DNA of 64,000 nt from Centropristis striata (GCF_030273125.1 NC_081540.1:11608296-11672295), one strand, 5' to 3'; shown: positions 11,191 through 22,976, counted from the first letter of the stretch. The notes: generated from the sequence alone by a model not told the origin. Numbers and translations are program-made.

Positions 11191-11712
11191 CGCGCGTCGG
11201 TCTACAACCAGCCAGAAGGTCACATGTCACACCGCTGCTCATCCAGCTCCACTGGCTACCTGTTGCAGCTTGCATTAAATTCAAATCTCTAATGCTGGCC
11301 TACAAAGTTGTCTCCGGTATTGCACCCACCTACTTGAACGCCCTGATACAGGCATATGCTACCTCACCACTGTTGCGCTCTTCCAATGAATAACGCCTGG
11401 CTCTGCCACCCGTTCCTCCAAGGCAATCCAAACTCTTTGCGTTTGTTGTTCCCGTTGGTGGAACCACTGCCAGTTCCTACCAGAGCAGGGGCGTCCCTCT
11501 CTACCTTTAAAAACCTCCCGATGACCCAGCTCTTCAGAGAGGACCTTCTCTCCTAGCACCACACCACAACTCTACTCCTTAAAGAATCCTCACTAGCACT
11601 TATTGCTGCACTAACGCCTCTTATCGCACTACACCTTGATTGTTTGCCTTTTTCTGTAAGTCACTTTGGATAAAAGCGTCTGCTAAATGACTAAATCTAA
11701 ATGTAAATGTAA
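11191..11712 (+). mobile_element. L2/CR1-type LINE, 5'-truncated and decayed 3' end
   Basis: The frame from 11220 encodes the characteristic reverse-transcriptase C-terminal string LHWLPVAACIKFKSLMLAYK and then SGIAPTYLNAL, hallmarks of fish L2-like LINEs. A TAA stop interrupts the frame just after SSNE, near 11390. A frameshift moves the last conserved part (RAGASLSTFKNL, QLFREDLLS) into another frame. The 3' end carries the typical CTTTGGATAAAAGCGTCTGC followed by a TAAATG-repeat tail at about 11688-11712. Only about 0.5 kb of a multi-kilobase element remains, so it cannot move. It is a relic of a cellular non-LTR retrotransposon. Confidence 0.9.
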
Positions 11713-13329
11713 TTAATAACATCGTTTTCATTTGGTTTCATGTCAAGAGTTTTCGGCACAATATTCCACATAAAACTTTACAGGGAATAAAAACGGCTAT
11801 AAACATGCTGCTGACTACGAATCCTGTTTGCAACTGATAGACTACACTCCTGTTTAACTGACTTCAACAGTTTAAAAACACAAACCCTCCTCTACATAGG
11901 AAAAACTCTGAACATGACATGAACTGCATTTTGGAAAATACACTTGACAAAAAAAACAAACCCAAAGCAAAGCTATTTTTCAGGCTCTTCCTGCCTTTTC
12001 GTTATGATAAGGAAATGTGTTTCATCTGATGAAGAAGAATCAGATTGTGAGACAGTAAGCTGCATGAAGATTAGGTCGTCCAGATTATTTGTTATAAAAG
12101 ATGCTTCTTACTTATGTTGAACCTCAGGCAGCGTTATATTTCTGTGAAGATAAAAGTAAACATCTCTGTAGATCAGGGTGGCTTTAAGTCGCAGAGGTTG
12201 ACAAAGACAGCGATGTGCACCCTTCCCAAATCTCAACAATCAAACAATGCATATGAAAAACAATGGGATTGGCTGATGCAACTTTCCTTTTGGGAGGAAA
12301 AAAAATATGTCTACGTTCCATAAAAGTATAAAGGAGACAGCTAACGCTAACATCTCTGAATAACAAGCATGCACAGTGCTGACATGCAGCCTGGACAATC
12401 CCCTGCCATGCCTGCAGGTTACTATAAGCTATTTGCACATTGTGAAATCAAGTGATAAAAAATCAAAAGGACAAAATTTATATCTTCTTTTGCTCTAACA
12501 CAACATGAAATCTGCACAAAACCGCCTGCAGAAAAAGACGAAGAGTTTTGAAAAATGAAACTCATTAAACATCTCGAGTCACTTAGGTACATGTAAGAAA
12601 AGAAACAGCAGAACATTCCTCTGAATTTCAAAAATAGGGCTGTTTGAAATTAAAAATTGATTATGTCATAGGGGATTTACATGATAATATGCATGTATGA
12701 GGAAACCCATCTTGCTCTACATTTACAGGTCTTCCAGTTCACTCTCAGCCAGAAAACAATTTCTAATGAGATCAAGAGCAGAATAAACTTTAACTTTGGG
12801 ATCACCAGGATCACACGCAATCAGCAGCAAGGAACCAACAACAACAACTATCCCTTTGTCTTGGAAATGTTTATGTATATTAGACACATGCAAGGAAAAT
12901 AAATCTTTCATGAATGTGAAAAATTGTTCTTTATATGTGCTGGCTATACCAGATGAAAACAAAGCAATAAGCCCACTGCAACATTATTTAATATTCATCC
13001 TACATCCCCAAGCAAAAACTATGCAAGGTGTGAGGAGAAGAGTCACGCTGAAAGATGCTAAAGTTGGGAATAACTGCATAAATTATGATCTGTGCCAGTA
13101 ATGAAAGTCTCCTTTTTATGTGCACAAACAAAACAACTGCAACAACAAATCCACAGCCCGATGTGAACACTTCTTCACCTTATGAAAAATGGAAAGAGGC
13201 TGAAAACCTGGAAAAAGCCAATGGCTAGTCGCGCACAGCTCGCTAATCAACTAAAGGCAACATCAGAAAGAATAGGTAATTTGAGACACAAAAAGAATAA
13301 GTAATTTGGGAGGCACATACCCAAGTGGC
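11713..13329. other. AT-rich non-coding stretch, no feature recognised
   Basis: Several 67-101-codon open frames occur on both strands but none has a recognisable domain, and they overlap each other, as expected by chance in this composition. No RNA gene or repeat family recognised. Confidence 0.45.
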
Positions 13330-13530
13330 CAAATTATTTATGCCTAATGGAACGGGGGTGTGTGCATTCATTTGCAATTAACCGATCTGCTTTATTACCT
13401 GTCACTGGAAACGCTTGCTAATGCAGCTGAGAGCCGCACTGCAACGCCTCTAATTACAGTCTGAGGTGTGGAGGCACTTCCTGCTGGAAGCACAGTGTTT
13501 TCGTACCTTTCCTCCGGTGTGTGTCTTCCT
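13330..13530. promoter_or_regulatory. Putative regulatory block with homeodomain and E-box cores
   Basis: Complex, repeat-free sequence containing AAATTATTTATGCC, TTTGCAATTA, GCTTGCTAATGCAGCTGA (TAAT core next to a CAGCTG E-box) and CTCTAATTACAG. The clustering of TAAT cores within 200 bp resembles vertebrate developmental enhancers. This is inference from motif content. Confidence 0.35.
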
Positions 13531-14869
13531 GCAAAGTTTGGGTTTCAATGAACTCTCTCCTGATTTCAAAGGTGAAAAGGGAAAAACAGCTTCTTTTACA
13601 CTTTGAATGTGTAGTACATGAAACTGGGAAACTATCCTCAGTTTAATAGATGATTAATTCTTTTATTTTTTTACTTTATTGCCCATATAAAACGTTGCAG
13701 GCAATTTTAGCATTACAATACAATAGAAATACAAACGCACACACACAGTTCTTAATGATAGGTTAAAATTAAAAAAAGATATATTGGTTACTAGGACAAC
13801 ACCTAACCCTAAAATATTCTAACAAAAGGTTTCTCAGCTTCTTTTTGTAGTATGAGATGTCCTTAATAACATACGAAAAGTTTAACAAAATCTGACCACT
13901 AGAAAGGTGTCATTTTCAAGATGGCGTCCAAGATGGGCAGGAAGCGGCCAACACTCGGCAAGGCCATATGAGAAAGGTGAAATATGTAATTATGGAAGGG
14001 AAATTGTAAAGTGTCTGTGGTGCAAGGTGCTCAAGCAGGAAGGAACACTGGAACTGCACAGATCTTAGTGGTTGTAAATGTAATAAATAATACGAGTGAA
14101 GCTAATAAAGTTCAATTAAATATATGCATGTTATTCATTTTTCAGAATATATGTACTGTATATGACCTGTGTTAATGAGTTGAAAATTATGTAAATACAA
14201 GGCCAAAATGAACATATCTATTTGATCAAATAATCATCTAGTGATATTCTCAACAGCTTTAATGGACTCCTTGACCCAGAAAATGTAGATTTTGACACCA
14301 AGATTGATGTTCTGAGTGTTTTGGAAGATATATTGGTTCTCATAGATTTTATATGGCTGCCATCTCCAATCCACAATCTTGATGAAGTGGCTCCCATCAA
14401 AAATTGAAACTTATGGTAATAGAGACTATGTGGAAAACATTTGGAGCTTTTGTCCGACATGTCCCCTTTATTTAGCTCAGCTGCCTGACTAAAAGGAGTA
14501 ATGGTCATTTTAAAGACCTGTTGGCCACTATTTTGAAAATGGTGCATTTCTTGGAGTCAAAAATTGGTAAATTTTTTGTATGTTTTTCGTTTAGTATGTT
14601 TATCTTCCCATGTGTCATTATCTATAATTGTAAAGTTCCAATTCCCATTATAGATGACTAATTCTAACCACAACCCCAACAGCTGAGCTCCTTCATGGAT
14701 TTAAAAACTGAATCTTTGTGTAAATTAAGCTGACTTATGGTTACTTATTTTACCTTTATCCACATGTATTTTGTGCAGAAGCAGAATGATGTTTTTAATG
14801 TGATAAAATCCATAAATTTAACCTATTTCCAGGATATTTCCAGTCAAATATTAATTTATCTCCTGCCGC
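13531..14869. other. AT-rich stretch with possible old repeat
   Basis: The phrase TCAAGATGGCGTCCAAGATG at about 13917 and the AT-rich sequence around it look like the decayed interior of a dispersed fish repeat, but no termini can be defined. A 109-codon minus-strand frame (14218-14547) has no domain. Confidence 0.3.
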
Positions 14870-15270
14870 CTCGAATGTTGAACATGAAAACCTGTCTCTA
14901 CTGAGACATACGTCCGCAAACGTTGTTCTTCAAATATATGTAATGAGCTTGAGTGTTGGGGCGGCGTTGGCACACTGTGGTTGTGATTGGCTCTTCCTAG
15001 CCTGCGTACCCAAAGGAGGCTCCCTTAAGAGCAGATCTCCTGTTAAGTATGAGATCCCTGAGAGGAGAAGTGTTTGAAGGACTCTGGTTTCTTTAAATAT
15101 ACCGGGCCGTCTGGGGAATATAATGGCTTCCATATATAATTAAGAAGAAAACGACGTTAGAGGGTTTATGTGTCTTTGTGCTGCACCTTAATGGCTGCAG
15201 CGGTGCGGCGTGGCGTGCGGTGTGCTGGGAAAGCGGCGGCTTTATTTAGAAATGTTCACATGGACAACAT
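14870..15270. promoter_or_regulatory. Putative regulatory block
   Basis: GC-balanced, repeat-free sequence including GCAGCGGTGCGGCGTGGCG near 15196 and a CCGGGCCG stretch near 15103. Small open frames on both strands have no domain. Confidence 0.22.
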
Positions 15271-16359
15271 TGACATTGTAGATTGTATTCCCTCAGAGGA
15301 TGCTCTTACACAGAAACTCCAAGAACATGGAGTACAACTACACAGGAAGCTCCTAGATGGACATGGTTAGAGGCAACCAATAGGAAGGATCCAAAGTTCA
15401 AAGGTCATGGAGGAACAGGTATACATCAGGCAGGAAAAAAAATCCAACACAGGTCAAAAGTCAGGGTGAGGCCAATGTGAAATTTAGTTTAACCCTTTAT
15501 TGTTTCCATTTATTGAGAATTGGGAGTTATGGGCAGTGAATATTTAGGGGGAGATAGCAGGTCAACAATAAATGCCACATAGAAGTGTACATCATGTGAA
15601 AGCTGGGGATCGGAAGATTGATTTGAGATGCAGCTCAGCACTGTGTCACGTTGTTCAACTCATAAACCTCTCATAAAAATTACTTATTTAATCACCTCTT
15701 TGAACCTATTAGGTTCAGAACATTAATGTATGGCTTTCTGAAGTCTAATTCCACTGGTGCGTTATTTCAGCCTCATGATATTGACATTATATCATGACAT
15801 GGTTAGTACCCATGGATTCCTTAGATTTTCTAGTCTAATTTGATTTTCTCGATAGTCTTAAGAGCCCGCTACAGCATTAGAAAGAAAGAAAAACGCAAAA
15901 AAAAATCTGCATTCTGCCAGTGGGAAAGTGGAAGACCAAGGGGTGAAAAAAAAAAAATATATAAAACTTATCAAACAGTATTTATTACAATAAATTTTGC
16001 ACTATAAATGATACAGCTTGATGCAAAAGCATGAAACTGTAGGAGGAATATGCAAAGAGTACAAGAAATGTATGAGTGCATTACTGTTCATGTGCATGAG
16101 ATGACCTGAAAAATCAACCGACAAGGTAAAACTATCCTTTTCCACAGATTCAGCTGAATCACCTCTGATTGAGATTAGATGTTGTTATAACAGGCAAAGT
16201 TTGTGCATCCCGAAACACAGACCTCTGACACAAAAGGTGAAAAACTCACCGTTTTCCTCCAATCTCATCAGAATCAACTGTCCTGAACTATTCTGCACAT
16301 GGTTCAGTTGCACCACCTGCTTTAAGATCCCGTCTTTGGCTTGTAATTGCAGCTTCTTG
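15271..16359. other. Unassigned non-coding stretch
   Basis: AT-rich unique-looking sequence with two short poly(A) runs near 15900 and 15950. No gene recognised. Confidence 0.4.
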
Positions 16360-16940
16360 TCACTCCGCCCCGGCCATGTGCCTCCAAGTCCAAGTCACCA
16401 CAGCGTGTAGTCAAACTTTAGGAGAGCTCCGGGGGTCCATCGGCAGGAAACAAGCGCTAATTGTGCTAATGAGCTTGTTTGGATAAGCCCTTATTTCTCC
16501 CTCCGTTTCCCCTCAGCGCCACGAGCGGCCATCTGACTTCCAGAGACGCCGGGTTAAGTGAGACACACTTGGGATGGAGCGGCTTTGACGGTGACGGGCC
16601 CCTTGGTCGAGGTTTGGTGTGCGGCGTGCCCGGTGCATCCATCACCAGTAATAAAGCTCTTTGACACAGAGGCCTGCTCTCATCCATCATCGCTCATTTA
16701 AGATACAAGTTTGGCTTGGGCGTGACAGAAGTGAGGGATTATTGCCATTAGAGGCAGATCTTTTGTTTTGATGGCCCCTCTTAATGGGGTTGCATTAAGG
16801 GGAAGTCCTAGGGGCCAGTTTTTGGGTGATTAAGCAAGCAACACATTTACAAGTCTCTAATTGAGAGAACAATGCCAGGAACCTACAGAGTGCAGAGCTG
16901 TAATGAACTGAGGCTCCCTGAACTAGCTTCATGATTAGCT
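16360..16940. promoter_or_regulatory. Putative regulatory block, long and complex
   Basis: About 580 bp of complex sequence without simple repeats. It includes GCGCTAATTGTGCTAATGAG at 16455, CATTAAGGGG, GATTAAGCAAGC and TCTCTAATTGAGAG at about 16854, the last a near-palindromic TAATTG site. Short open frames on both strands (74 and 61 codons) overlap here without any domain. It looks like a cluster of non-coding regulatory elements; that is inference. Confidence 0.38.
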
Positions 16941-18240
16941 AACGTTGCGGCCCGTGAATACGCAACAAAACGCTCTCCAGATTCCTCCTGCTGCAGAGGA
17001 AGAGGGACTCCTTGAGACGCACACGTGTTTGAGGATGATGTGAAGCAGACAACTAACAAGCAGAGCTAAAGAGGAGGTCTGCAGAATCCAGTCATGTGCA
17101 TTCATTCAAGTTGCTAAAAGAGGATGTGTCAGTTTGTGTCCACAATCATGTCAAACAGAGGCATTAACATGCTAGTTTGATGGTGAGAAGTCACTGAGAA
17201 ACACATACAATCTGTTACAGATAACATGTCAACTTCCTTGTGACTTGCAAGGTAGTAATTACCTGACAGGCAGGTGCAAAAAATGGTGTTTTCCCATACA
17301 AATTTAGACTAAATAACAGCAATAATTACTTGCTGGTAGACAACTTGGTGCTTGATTTACATTGCAGAGATATGTAGCAAACCTGATTGTTTCTCATAAT
17401 TCTCAGCTGTAACTGTCACATTAAAAGATATATAATAAAACACAATTGTCTGATCAATCTGACATTTTGCTCTGCTTATTTTATGAACTGTGTGTACAAA
17501 CAGCAACATCTCAATGCCCATTGATTAACAGCTAGTTTTGGGTGGTGTGATCAATAGGTAAATTAGGGCTATAACCTAAAGTAAGTGATTGCTATTTATG
17601 AGATATGAGAGTGTCAAACATGCATTTTTAAAGAATGAAATGAGTCTACGTGTCAGTTAATCCTCACCCCTGTAACTCAGAATTTAAACACAGGGTGCAA
17701 GAGTTATGTTAAACATAATTTAGTTGGTTAGTTGTTGTGCTTGTTATTGGTCATATATATTTTTTTCCATACTAACTTGTAGTAAGTTATTAAACAGCAA
17801 TATCCATTGATTCTAGTCTGTTCTTTACATCATGTATGCAGTTTGCATTGACTAATAAAAAAGACCTTTTGTGGTGGTCAGTTTTGTTGTTACTTTGCCC
17901 TCATCTGATGTCATAATTTCTCAATACATCAAATTCAAAATCCCTTGTCTATTCAAACATGCGTTTCACTTATTGGTACTATAATATATTTGCAGGTTTG
18001 AGCTTCACAGTGCAGTTTGGAAAGCTTTTTCTATGCTTAAATAACACACAAACATTATTTTGTGACATCCCATCTAAGTTGGAAGCCTAACATTGGTCAA
18101 ATATGCAACTTAAAGCCTCTAGGTTTTATTTCCAACAAATCTGAGTCACTCAGTCACTGAAACGTCCAAGTTAAGTGAGTTTTAAATGCTTCTTTTAATA
18201 TTAGCCGCCCTTTAAACTTTTAATTAAAAGTTGGAATGGG
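16941..18240. other. AT-rich stretch, no feature recognised
   Basis: No gene, RNA or repeat termini recognised. Scattered TAAT cores are no denser than expected for this composition. Confidence 0.45.
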
Positions 18241-19020
18241 AGCATGTTTTTATTTGTGTCATTTTGCTGGCGATGAATGAAACATGCTCTCTGTCCTTGT
18301 CTTTGTTCACTCTGAAGTGAAATCAGGTTAAGTGGATGGTGTTCCTCCACTGTGATGTCATATTTCACTGCAGCTCTGTATCTCAGGTTGTTGTGTGCCG
18401 TCTCGTGCCCTAATTAGGCGGCATGGAAAAAAAAAAGAAGCAGCCAAATGAAGCAGTAGTCACCTGAGATGAAGGACACATCCTCTGTGCCAGGAGACGC
18501 GTCACATTTGATTTTTTATTTATATTTCTGCGCTGTGCAATACTCAGGGAGAAAAAAAAGTGGGTCAATGAACAGATTTGCAGAAACCAACTTTGAAACA
18601 TCCGTGTTGTCTGTCTGTCTCTGGTTAAACATAGTTTTGTATCCGATTCCCCAGTGCCAATTACTCATTAAAAATGTTTAACAACATTTTAATTGAAGAA
18701 TTAATTACCTTCGGCTGGGCAAAATCCTCCTAAATTTCATCTGGGGAGTCATCAAATGTGCAGAGGAGCAGCCGTCGATGAAGTGTCAGAGAGTGGGTGG
18801 TGGTGGTGGTGGTGGTGGTTGTGGTGGTGGTGGTGGTTGGCGCAGGAAAATTACATCAGCAAGGAAGTGTAGTGCTCCGTGAGTCAACGGGTGAGATGCA
18901 CGTGATAATTCATGAGTAAACACATCCGTGAGTAAACCGCTACGATGTTCCTCGCAATGTGTGACTTCATCCTGCAGAACTGCAGCCCGCGAAGTCTCTG
19001 CCAAAATAAACACCATTCAT
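18241..19020. promoter_or_regulatory. Putative regulatory block with GTG repeat
   Basis: Complex segments at about 18300-18430 and 18650-18780. The second contains CATTTTAATTGAAGAATTAA running into TTACC (18683-18708), three homeodomain cores in 25 bp. A (GTG)n microsatellite lies at 18796-18839 and gives a proline run in a 76-codon minus-strand frame, which I reject as a gene. Confidence 0.35.
18796..18839. repeat. GTG/GGT trinucleotide microsatellite
   Basis: About 14 copies of a GGT unit with one TTG interruption near 18820. Confidence 0.95.
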
Positions 19021-19412
19021 AGCCTCTGCATTATTCAGAGCATTTGACTTAGAAACACAAAAACAAGGACAAGAGAACAAAAATGTTGCAATGATGCAAG
19101 TGAGGAGCACAGGCACTGCATGGAAAAACGGATTTTCGGCCTGCAAACCTCACTAAATCCTGGCAGTTAACGGCTGTTTACTGCCTGTTCCATAAATGAT
19201 ATATACCTTAAGGCGTTAGTTCAACTAAATTATAAAAATACACCTTCTAGGGTGTCCAGAGGTGGGTTTTATATGTCAAAGGTTTGAAAGATCCACCGCT
19301 AAATCATGTGAATGTGAGAATGGCAAATATAAACCGTTAGCTCAAGGCCCGGATTTAGTCCAAAGAGACAGCAAACATTCAGCTGTTTATACTACACTGA
19401 CTGTCCTCATAC
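19021..19412. other. Unassigned stretch
   Basis: No feature recognised between the block above and the hAT-like repeat. Confidence 0.4.
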
Positions 19413-19850
19413 TAGGGCTGTCCACTCCTAGTCAACTAATCAGTCGATTTTGGTCTTAGTCAATTCAAATAGTCAATAAGTCATTTTTTTATGCTTTTTT
19501 CATGCCAAATGACTTATTTCCAAGAAACTTATGAGCTCATCTCTGATAAACACAAGATTAAAGTGGTGCTTTTGCATGATTCTTCGTCGGAAAACTTTAT
19601 TTTACAGATTTGCTGATGAAATCAACTCATAGATTCAATTGTGTTAGCGAGTGTGACTAAGAACAAGTTCATAAGTGCTTGAAGCATCAAAAAGCTCAAA
19701 ATCTACCTATGACAGCAGAGACTGTTCAGACACATGTTCCTATACATGGAGGAAGCAGGAAGTTTAATTTAACTGCACACACACTTGTGCTGATCAGGTT
19801 AAACTGAGTCTGCCTTTACTTTAGAACCTATTATACTTAATATTCATACA
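19413..19850 (+). mobile_element. hAT-like repeat remnant, copy A
   Basis: It begins with TAGGGCTGTCCACTCCTAGT, a typical hAT-type terminus (TAGGGCTG...), followed by decayed AGTCAACTAATCAGTCG. The interior (CAAGAAACTTATGAGCTC, CACATGTTCCTATACATGGA, GAAGCAGGAAGTTT) is repeated at 24880-25215. No matching right terminus was found, so the end is approximate. No transposase frame. The hAT label rests on the left end only. Confidence 0.6.
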
Positions 19851-19989
19851 ATATATGTTATGTACGTTATTGAATGTGACTATTGTGACTACTGTTTTTT
19901 CATATAGTAAATCTACTAGTGTAACTGTTGTCTAGTCTGTGTATAGTTATTTTTTGTATGTTTATGGTTCTGTTAAGACTTTCTATGAA

Positions 19990-20735
19990 GTCCATGTCTA
20001 TAATGTTATAAACCTACACAATGTTATAAACCTATAATATGCTTATAACACTATACAATTATAGTTATAAGCACTCAAATGCTTATAATGCTTTAAAGCA
20101 ATAATCGTAACACATTTAAAATTAGTTTATAATGATTTATAAGGTCAAATATCATAATGCTTTGGAATTACTGATCACTTTTTTTTTGTTGCAAAGGACC
20201 ATAGTGTATCATGATTCTCATGGCTGTAATATGCGCTAAAGTCACTGCAATGCATTATAATGTGATTATAGGATAGGGTAGAGGATTAGGGTACTACGAA
20301 TCCTATAAAACATAATAAGTATGATTATAATGCATCATAGACATTGGCTTAACAGCTCGAGACCATCAATTATAAAGTATTAAAATACTTGACCTCATAA
20401 GTCATTATAAAAAACGTTTAATATGTTAGAACTATTGTTTTTAAGCATTTAGATGGGTTAAAATTATAATTATACAGTGCGATAAGAAAGTTATGATGCA
20501 TTATTAGTATGTTTATAATGCATCATAGACGTTGGCTTTCAAAAACAATAACAGTTAGCGACCATCAATTATAAAGTGTTAAGATATCTGACCTTATAAG
20601 TCATTATAAAAAGCTTTTTAATGTGTTAGAAGTATTGTTCTTAAGCATTTAGATGAGTGCTGATAACATAGTGCTACAATGATTTTTGAATGCATTATTA
20701 GTATGTTTATGATGCATTATAGACATGGGCTTTAT
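19990..20735. repeat. Tandem ATTATAATGCATTATAA repeat, locus 2
   Basis: The same family as 721-1145. The landmark TGCATCATAG/TGCATTATAG followed by ACATTGGCTT or a variant lies at 20331, 20519 and 20713, giving units of 188 and 194 bp. Each unit carries CCATCAATTATAAAGT and TTAAGCATTTAGATG. The array directly follows the hAT-like remnant, and a short piece of its sequence (ATAATGATTTTTAAGGTCAA) is also next to copy B near 25.29 kb, so the two repeats may be parts of one larger element. Confidence 0.75.
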
Positions 20736-21060
20736 CAAGGTTTTTTTTTCTAAATGAAAGGTGTCAGGATAGATGGTGTTATGTGTTATACAGACTACGA
20801 AGGCCACTGAGAACAATATGTGAATTTGGTGCTCTATAAATGAATTAGACTTGATTACTTCATTTGAAAAAAAAACATTGAGAGGTTTTGTAATTCTACA
20901 CAAAAATAGCTCTCACACTTTATATCAAAAGTCTAGGGTTTGTTTAAGTTAAGTGATCGTGCTCAATAATGTCACCGCTCATTCTTCAAATGTTTAGATT
21001 GACAACAATTTGCCACTAATCAGCATCCTTTGTGCAGCTAGGCGCTGTAGCAAAAGCAGA
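20736..21060. other. Unassigned AT-rich stretch
   Basis: No feature recognised. Confidence 0.4.
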
Positions 21061-21480
21061 GAGGGTAAACCTTCTGACTTGCACCTCTCCCCCCTCCCTT
21101 TGTCTGTCTCCTCTTTCTCTCCTTGCCTCCTATTTAGCCCGTGCATTTGATTAGTTAATCGCCCCCCCCTCCCCCTCCAGTCCTCAGGTGGAGGCAGAGC
21201 GCTCGGGCTTCTCATCCAGCCAAGCTGTTCTTTTGGAAGGGAAAGGAGGCAGCTGTGTTTACAGCCCGGGTCCTGGCGTACATTTAGCAGAATCTATTAT
21301 TCATATCGCTCAGTATCAGAGCGAGATCTCCAGCCACCTGTCTCGCTGACAAGCTCGCCCCCTTTTGTGGCGCTTTCCGTTCGGAGCAAATTACGCTCGT
21401 CTTGATGAATTGAGTTTTTATGAGCGTTGCTGTAGCGCCTGGGCATCCTCGCGCCGAGCCAGGGACCATCAGGGGCCCAG
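21061..21480. promoter_or_regulatory. Putative regulatory block
   Basis: A pyrimidine-rich segment (21080-21180) leads into complex CpG-containing sequence with AGAATCTATTATTCATATCG, GCGAGATCTCCAGCC and GAGCAAATTACGCTCGTC. Overlapping minus-strand open frames (73 and 61 codons) have no domain. The lack of repeats and the balanced composition suggest a functional non-coding element; unproven. Confidence 0.33.
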
Positions 21481-22026
21481 GGAGATTTTTCTAGTCAATG
21501 GGCAAACGTTTGGAAGAATGTAGATTCAGGAAGGGGGAAGAGGGGGAATCAGAGTGGTTTTTACCTAGAGCTCATGTCTTCTGTCAGGGTGATTTCTGTC
21601 CACTGTCTGTAGCTGTATTCCTGCCAGTGTTCGCTGATGTTCTTACACCTGTCAGTATTTGTTTCCCTTCCTCTCTCTCCCCGTCTTGCATCCTTATTGT
21701 TGTTTACCTCTCTCGCCCGAGTGCCGGCCCTGATCTGAGATTTGAAGAGTGAGCAGCGAGAACAAAGGCTTCCTTCAGAATTGCTTTTCTGTGAGACAGA
21801 GCTACCTGATGAGTCTGCCGGCGAACTATCTCCCTCCTTTGACTCTGTGTGAACATTTTTAATTAACGGGGAGGTGCGTTAACTCGATGATAAGCACCCC
21901 TGATAAGTTATAACATGATTCATAATTTATAAAGATTTTTGCTTTCATCTTCACTAGTTTGCATAAAACTAATTACATCGTAAATGGTATTCATTACAAA
22001 ATATATTTTTTTCTCTTTCCACACAG
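21481..22026. other. Stretch upstream of the candidate exon
   Basis: From 21890 the sequence becomes AT-rich and complex (GATTCATAATTTATAAAG, AAACTAATTACATCG). It ends in a long pyrimidine tract, TTTTTTTCTCTTTCCACACAG, that forms a textbook acceptor at 22026. An 84-codon plus-strand frame at 21498-21752 has no domain. Confidence 0.4.
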
Positions 22027-22093
22027 ACGCGTAAATCGCAGCGCCCGGCTACCGAGTGTTGCTCTGGGACTGGTTTGCATGCAGAGAAGAAAG
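22027..22093 (+). other. Candidate internal exon (67 nt)
   Basis: The left edge follows an excellent 3' splice site (a pyrimidine tract of about 18 bases ending in CACACAG). The right edge is AAG|GTAATG, an acceptable 5' splice site. Two of three frames are open throughout; the third has a stop at its second codon. Frame 1 contains QRPATECCSGTGLHAEKK, and frame 2 contains RLPSVALGLVCMQRRK. I recognise neither. A 67-nt exon would shift the frame if skipped, so it could be a UTR, lncRNA or regulated 'poison' exon. The best-supported exon-like object in the window, still uncertain. Confidence 0.33.
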
Positions 22094-22347
22094 GTAATGA
22101 TGAGTTGTTAGAGGCGGTGTCAGGGGCAGACCTGCCTGTCTCTGTTTGTACTCAACGAGCACATTATGCAGCTTTACATTCATTATTCTAACTGCTACAA
22201 ACTGCAGCACAGACTCTGAGGTAGCATTTAACCTGCTTAATGCAGGTAAAACTGAATCAGATATTCTCTACTGAAAGAAATGTCTGAAATGCTGCCTTAA
22301 ATGCAAAACCAACAAGACTAGATGCATTTAATGGTCTGTAATTGGCT
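22094..22347. other. Stretch downstream of the candidate exon
   Basis: Complex for the first 150 bp, then AT-rich. No feature recognised. Confidence 0.4.
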
Positions 22348-22976
22348 TTAAAAGGGACAGTTCTCCCCCAAAAAAACAAAATATATATTTCTTCTCCTTC
22401 CTGTAGTGCTATTTGTCAGTCTAGTTGTTTTGGTATGAGTTTTTAAGATATCAGCCGAGAGTCTGGTTTTTCTTGAATATAATGGAAATAGAGGGCCCTT
22501 CCTTTGTGGGGATGAAAATCACCATTTTGGTAACAGTGTCCCTTTCTAGAAATCATGACCCATTTCAAGGTAATCCTCAGACTTTGTTTTGAGCAGTTTC
22601 ATGTCAGAACTGTTTTCTTTCTTGTATATTTCCCACTATTTGAAAGAGAAGGCAGACACCTCTATGGCTGAATTCTCCAACAACAACAAAAACATCTATA
22701 TTAACATACAGTCATGGAAAAGACCACCATTGTTTTCTTCAATTTCTTGCTAATTTTAATGCCTGGTACAACTAAAGGTACATTTGTTTGGGCAAATATA
22801 ATGATAAAAAACAAAAATAGCTCATACGAGTTTAATTTAAGAGCTGATATCTAGCCTTTTTTTCATGTTTTTTTACCCAGGCAATTTTGGTTATTATCAA
22901 GAAAACCATGGAAAATGGCTAGAAATCAGAGGAAAAATATGTATTTTTGATTTTGAGGTGAGAACTGTCCCTTTCA
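22348..22976. mobile_element. Long palindromic TTAA-flanked MITE, copy A, with nested insertion
   Basis: The left end is TTAAAAGGGACAGTTCTC and the right end is GAGAACTGTCCCTTTCAA, inverted terminal repeats of about 16 bp. The left flank has TTAA; the right has the decayed TCAA. The interior shares GAGCAGTTTCATG...GAACTGTTTTCTTTCTT and TATTTGTCAGTCTAG-type sequence with copy B at 51333-52017. A Tc1-like MITE fragment has replaced part of the interior (22709-22929). No transposase. The TTAA edges suggest a piggyBac-type origin. Confidence 0.72.
22709..22929. mobile_element. Tc1/mariner-like MITE, partial copy nested in another MITE
   Basis: Begins with CAGTCATGGAAAAGACCACC preceded by TA, and follows the full-length copy at 7516-7882 through the left arm and the palindrome centre into GAAAACCATGGAAAATGGCT. 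It then stops at about 22929, where host-MITE sequence resumes. The outer right arm is missing, so a deletion removed it together with part of the host element. Confidence 0.85.

Noticed and set aside
11356..11556. Small open frame (66 codons) as an independent gene
   Set aside because: It is the frameshifted tail of the L2-type LINE reverse transcriptase region.
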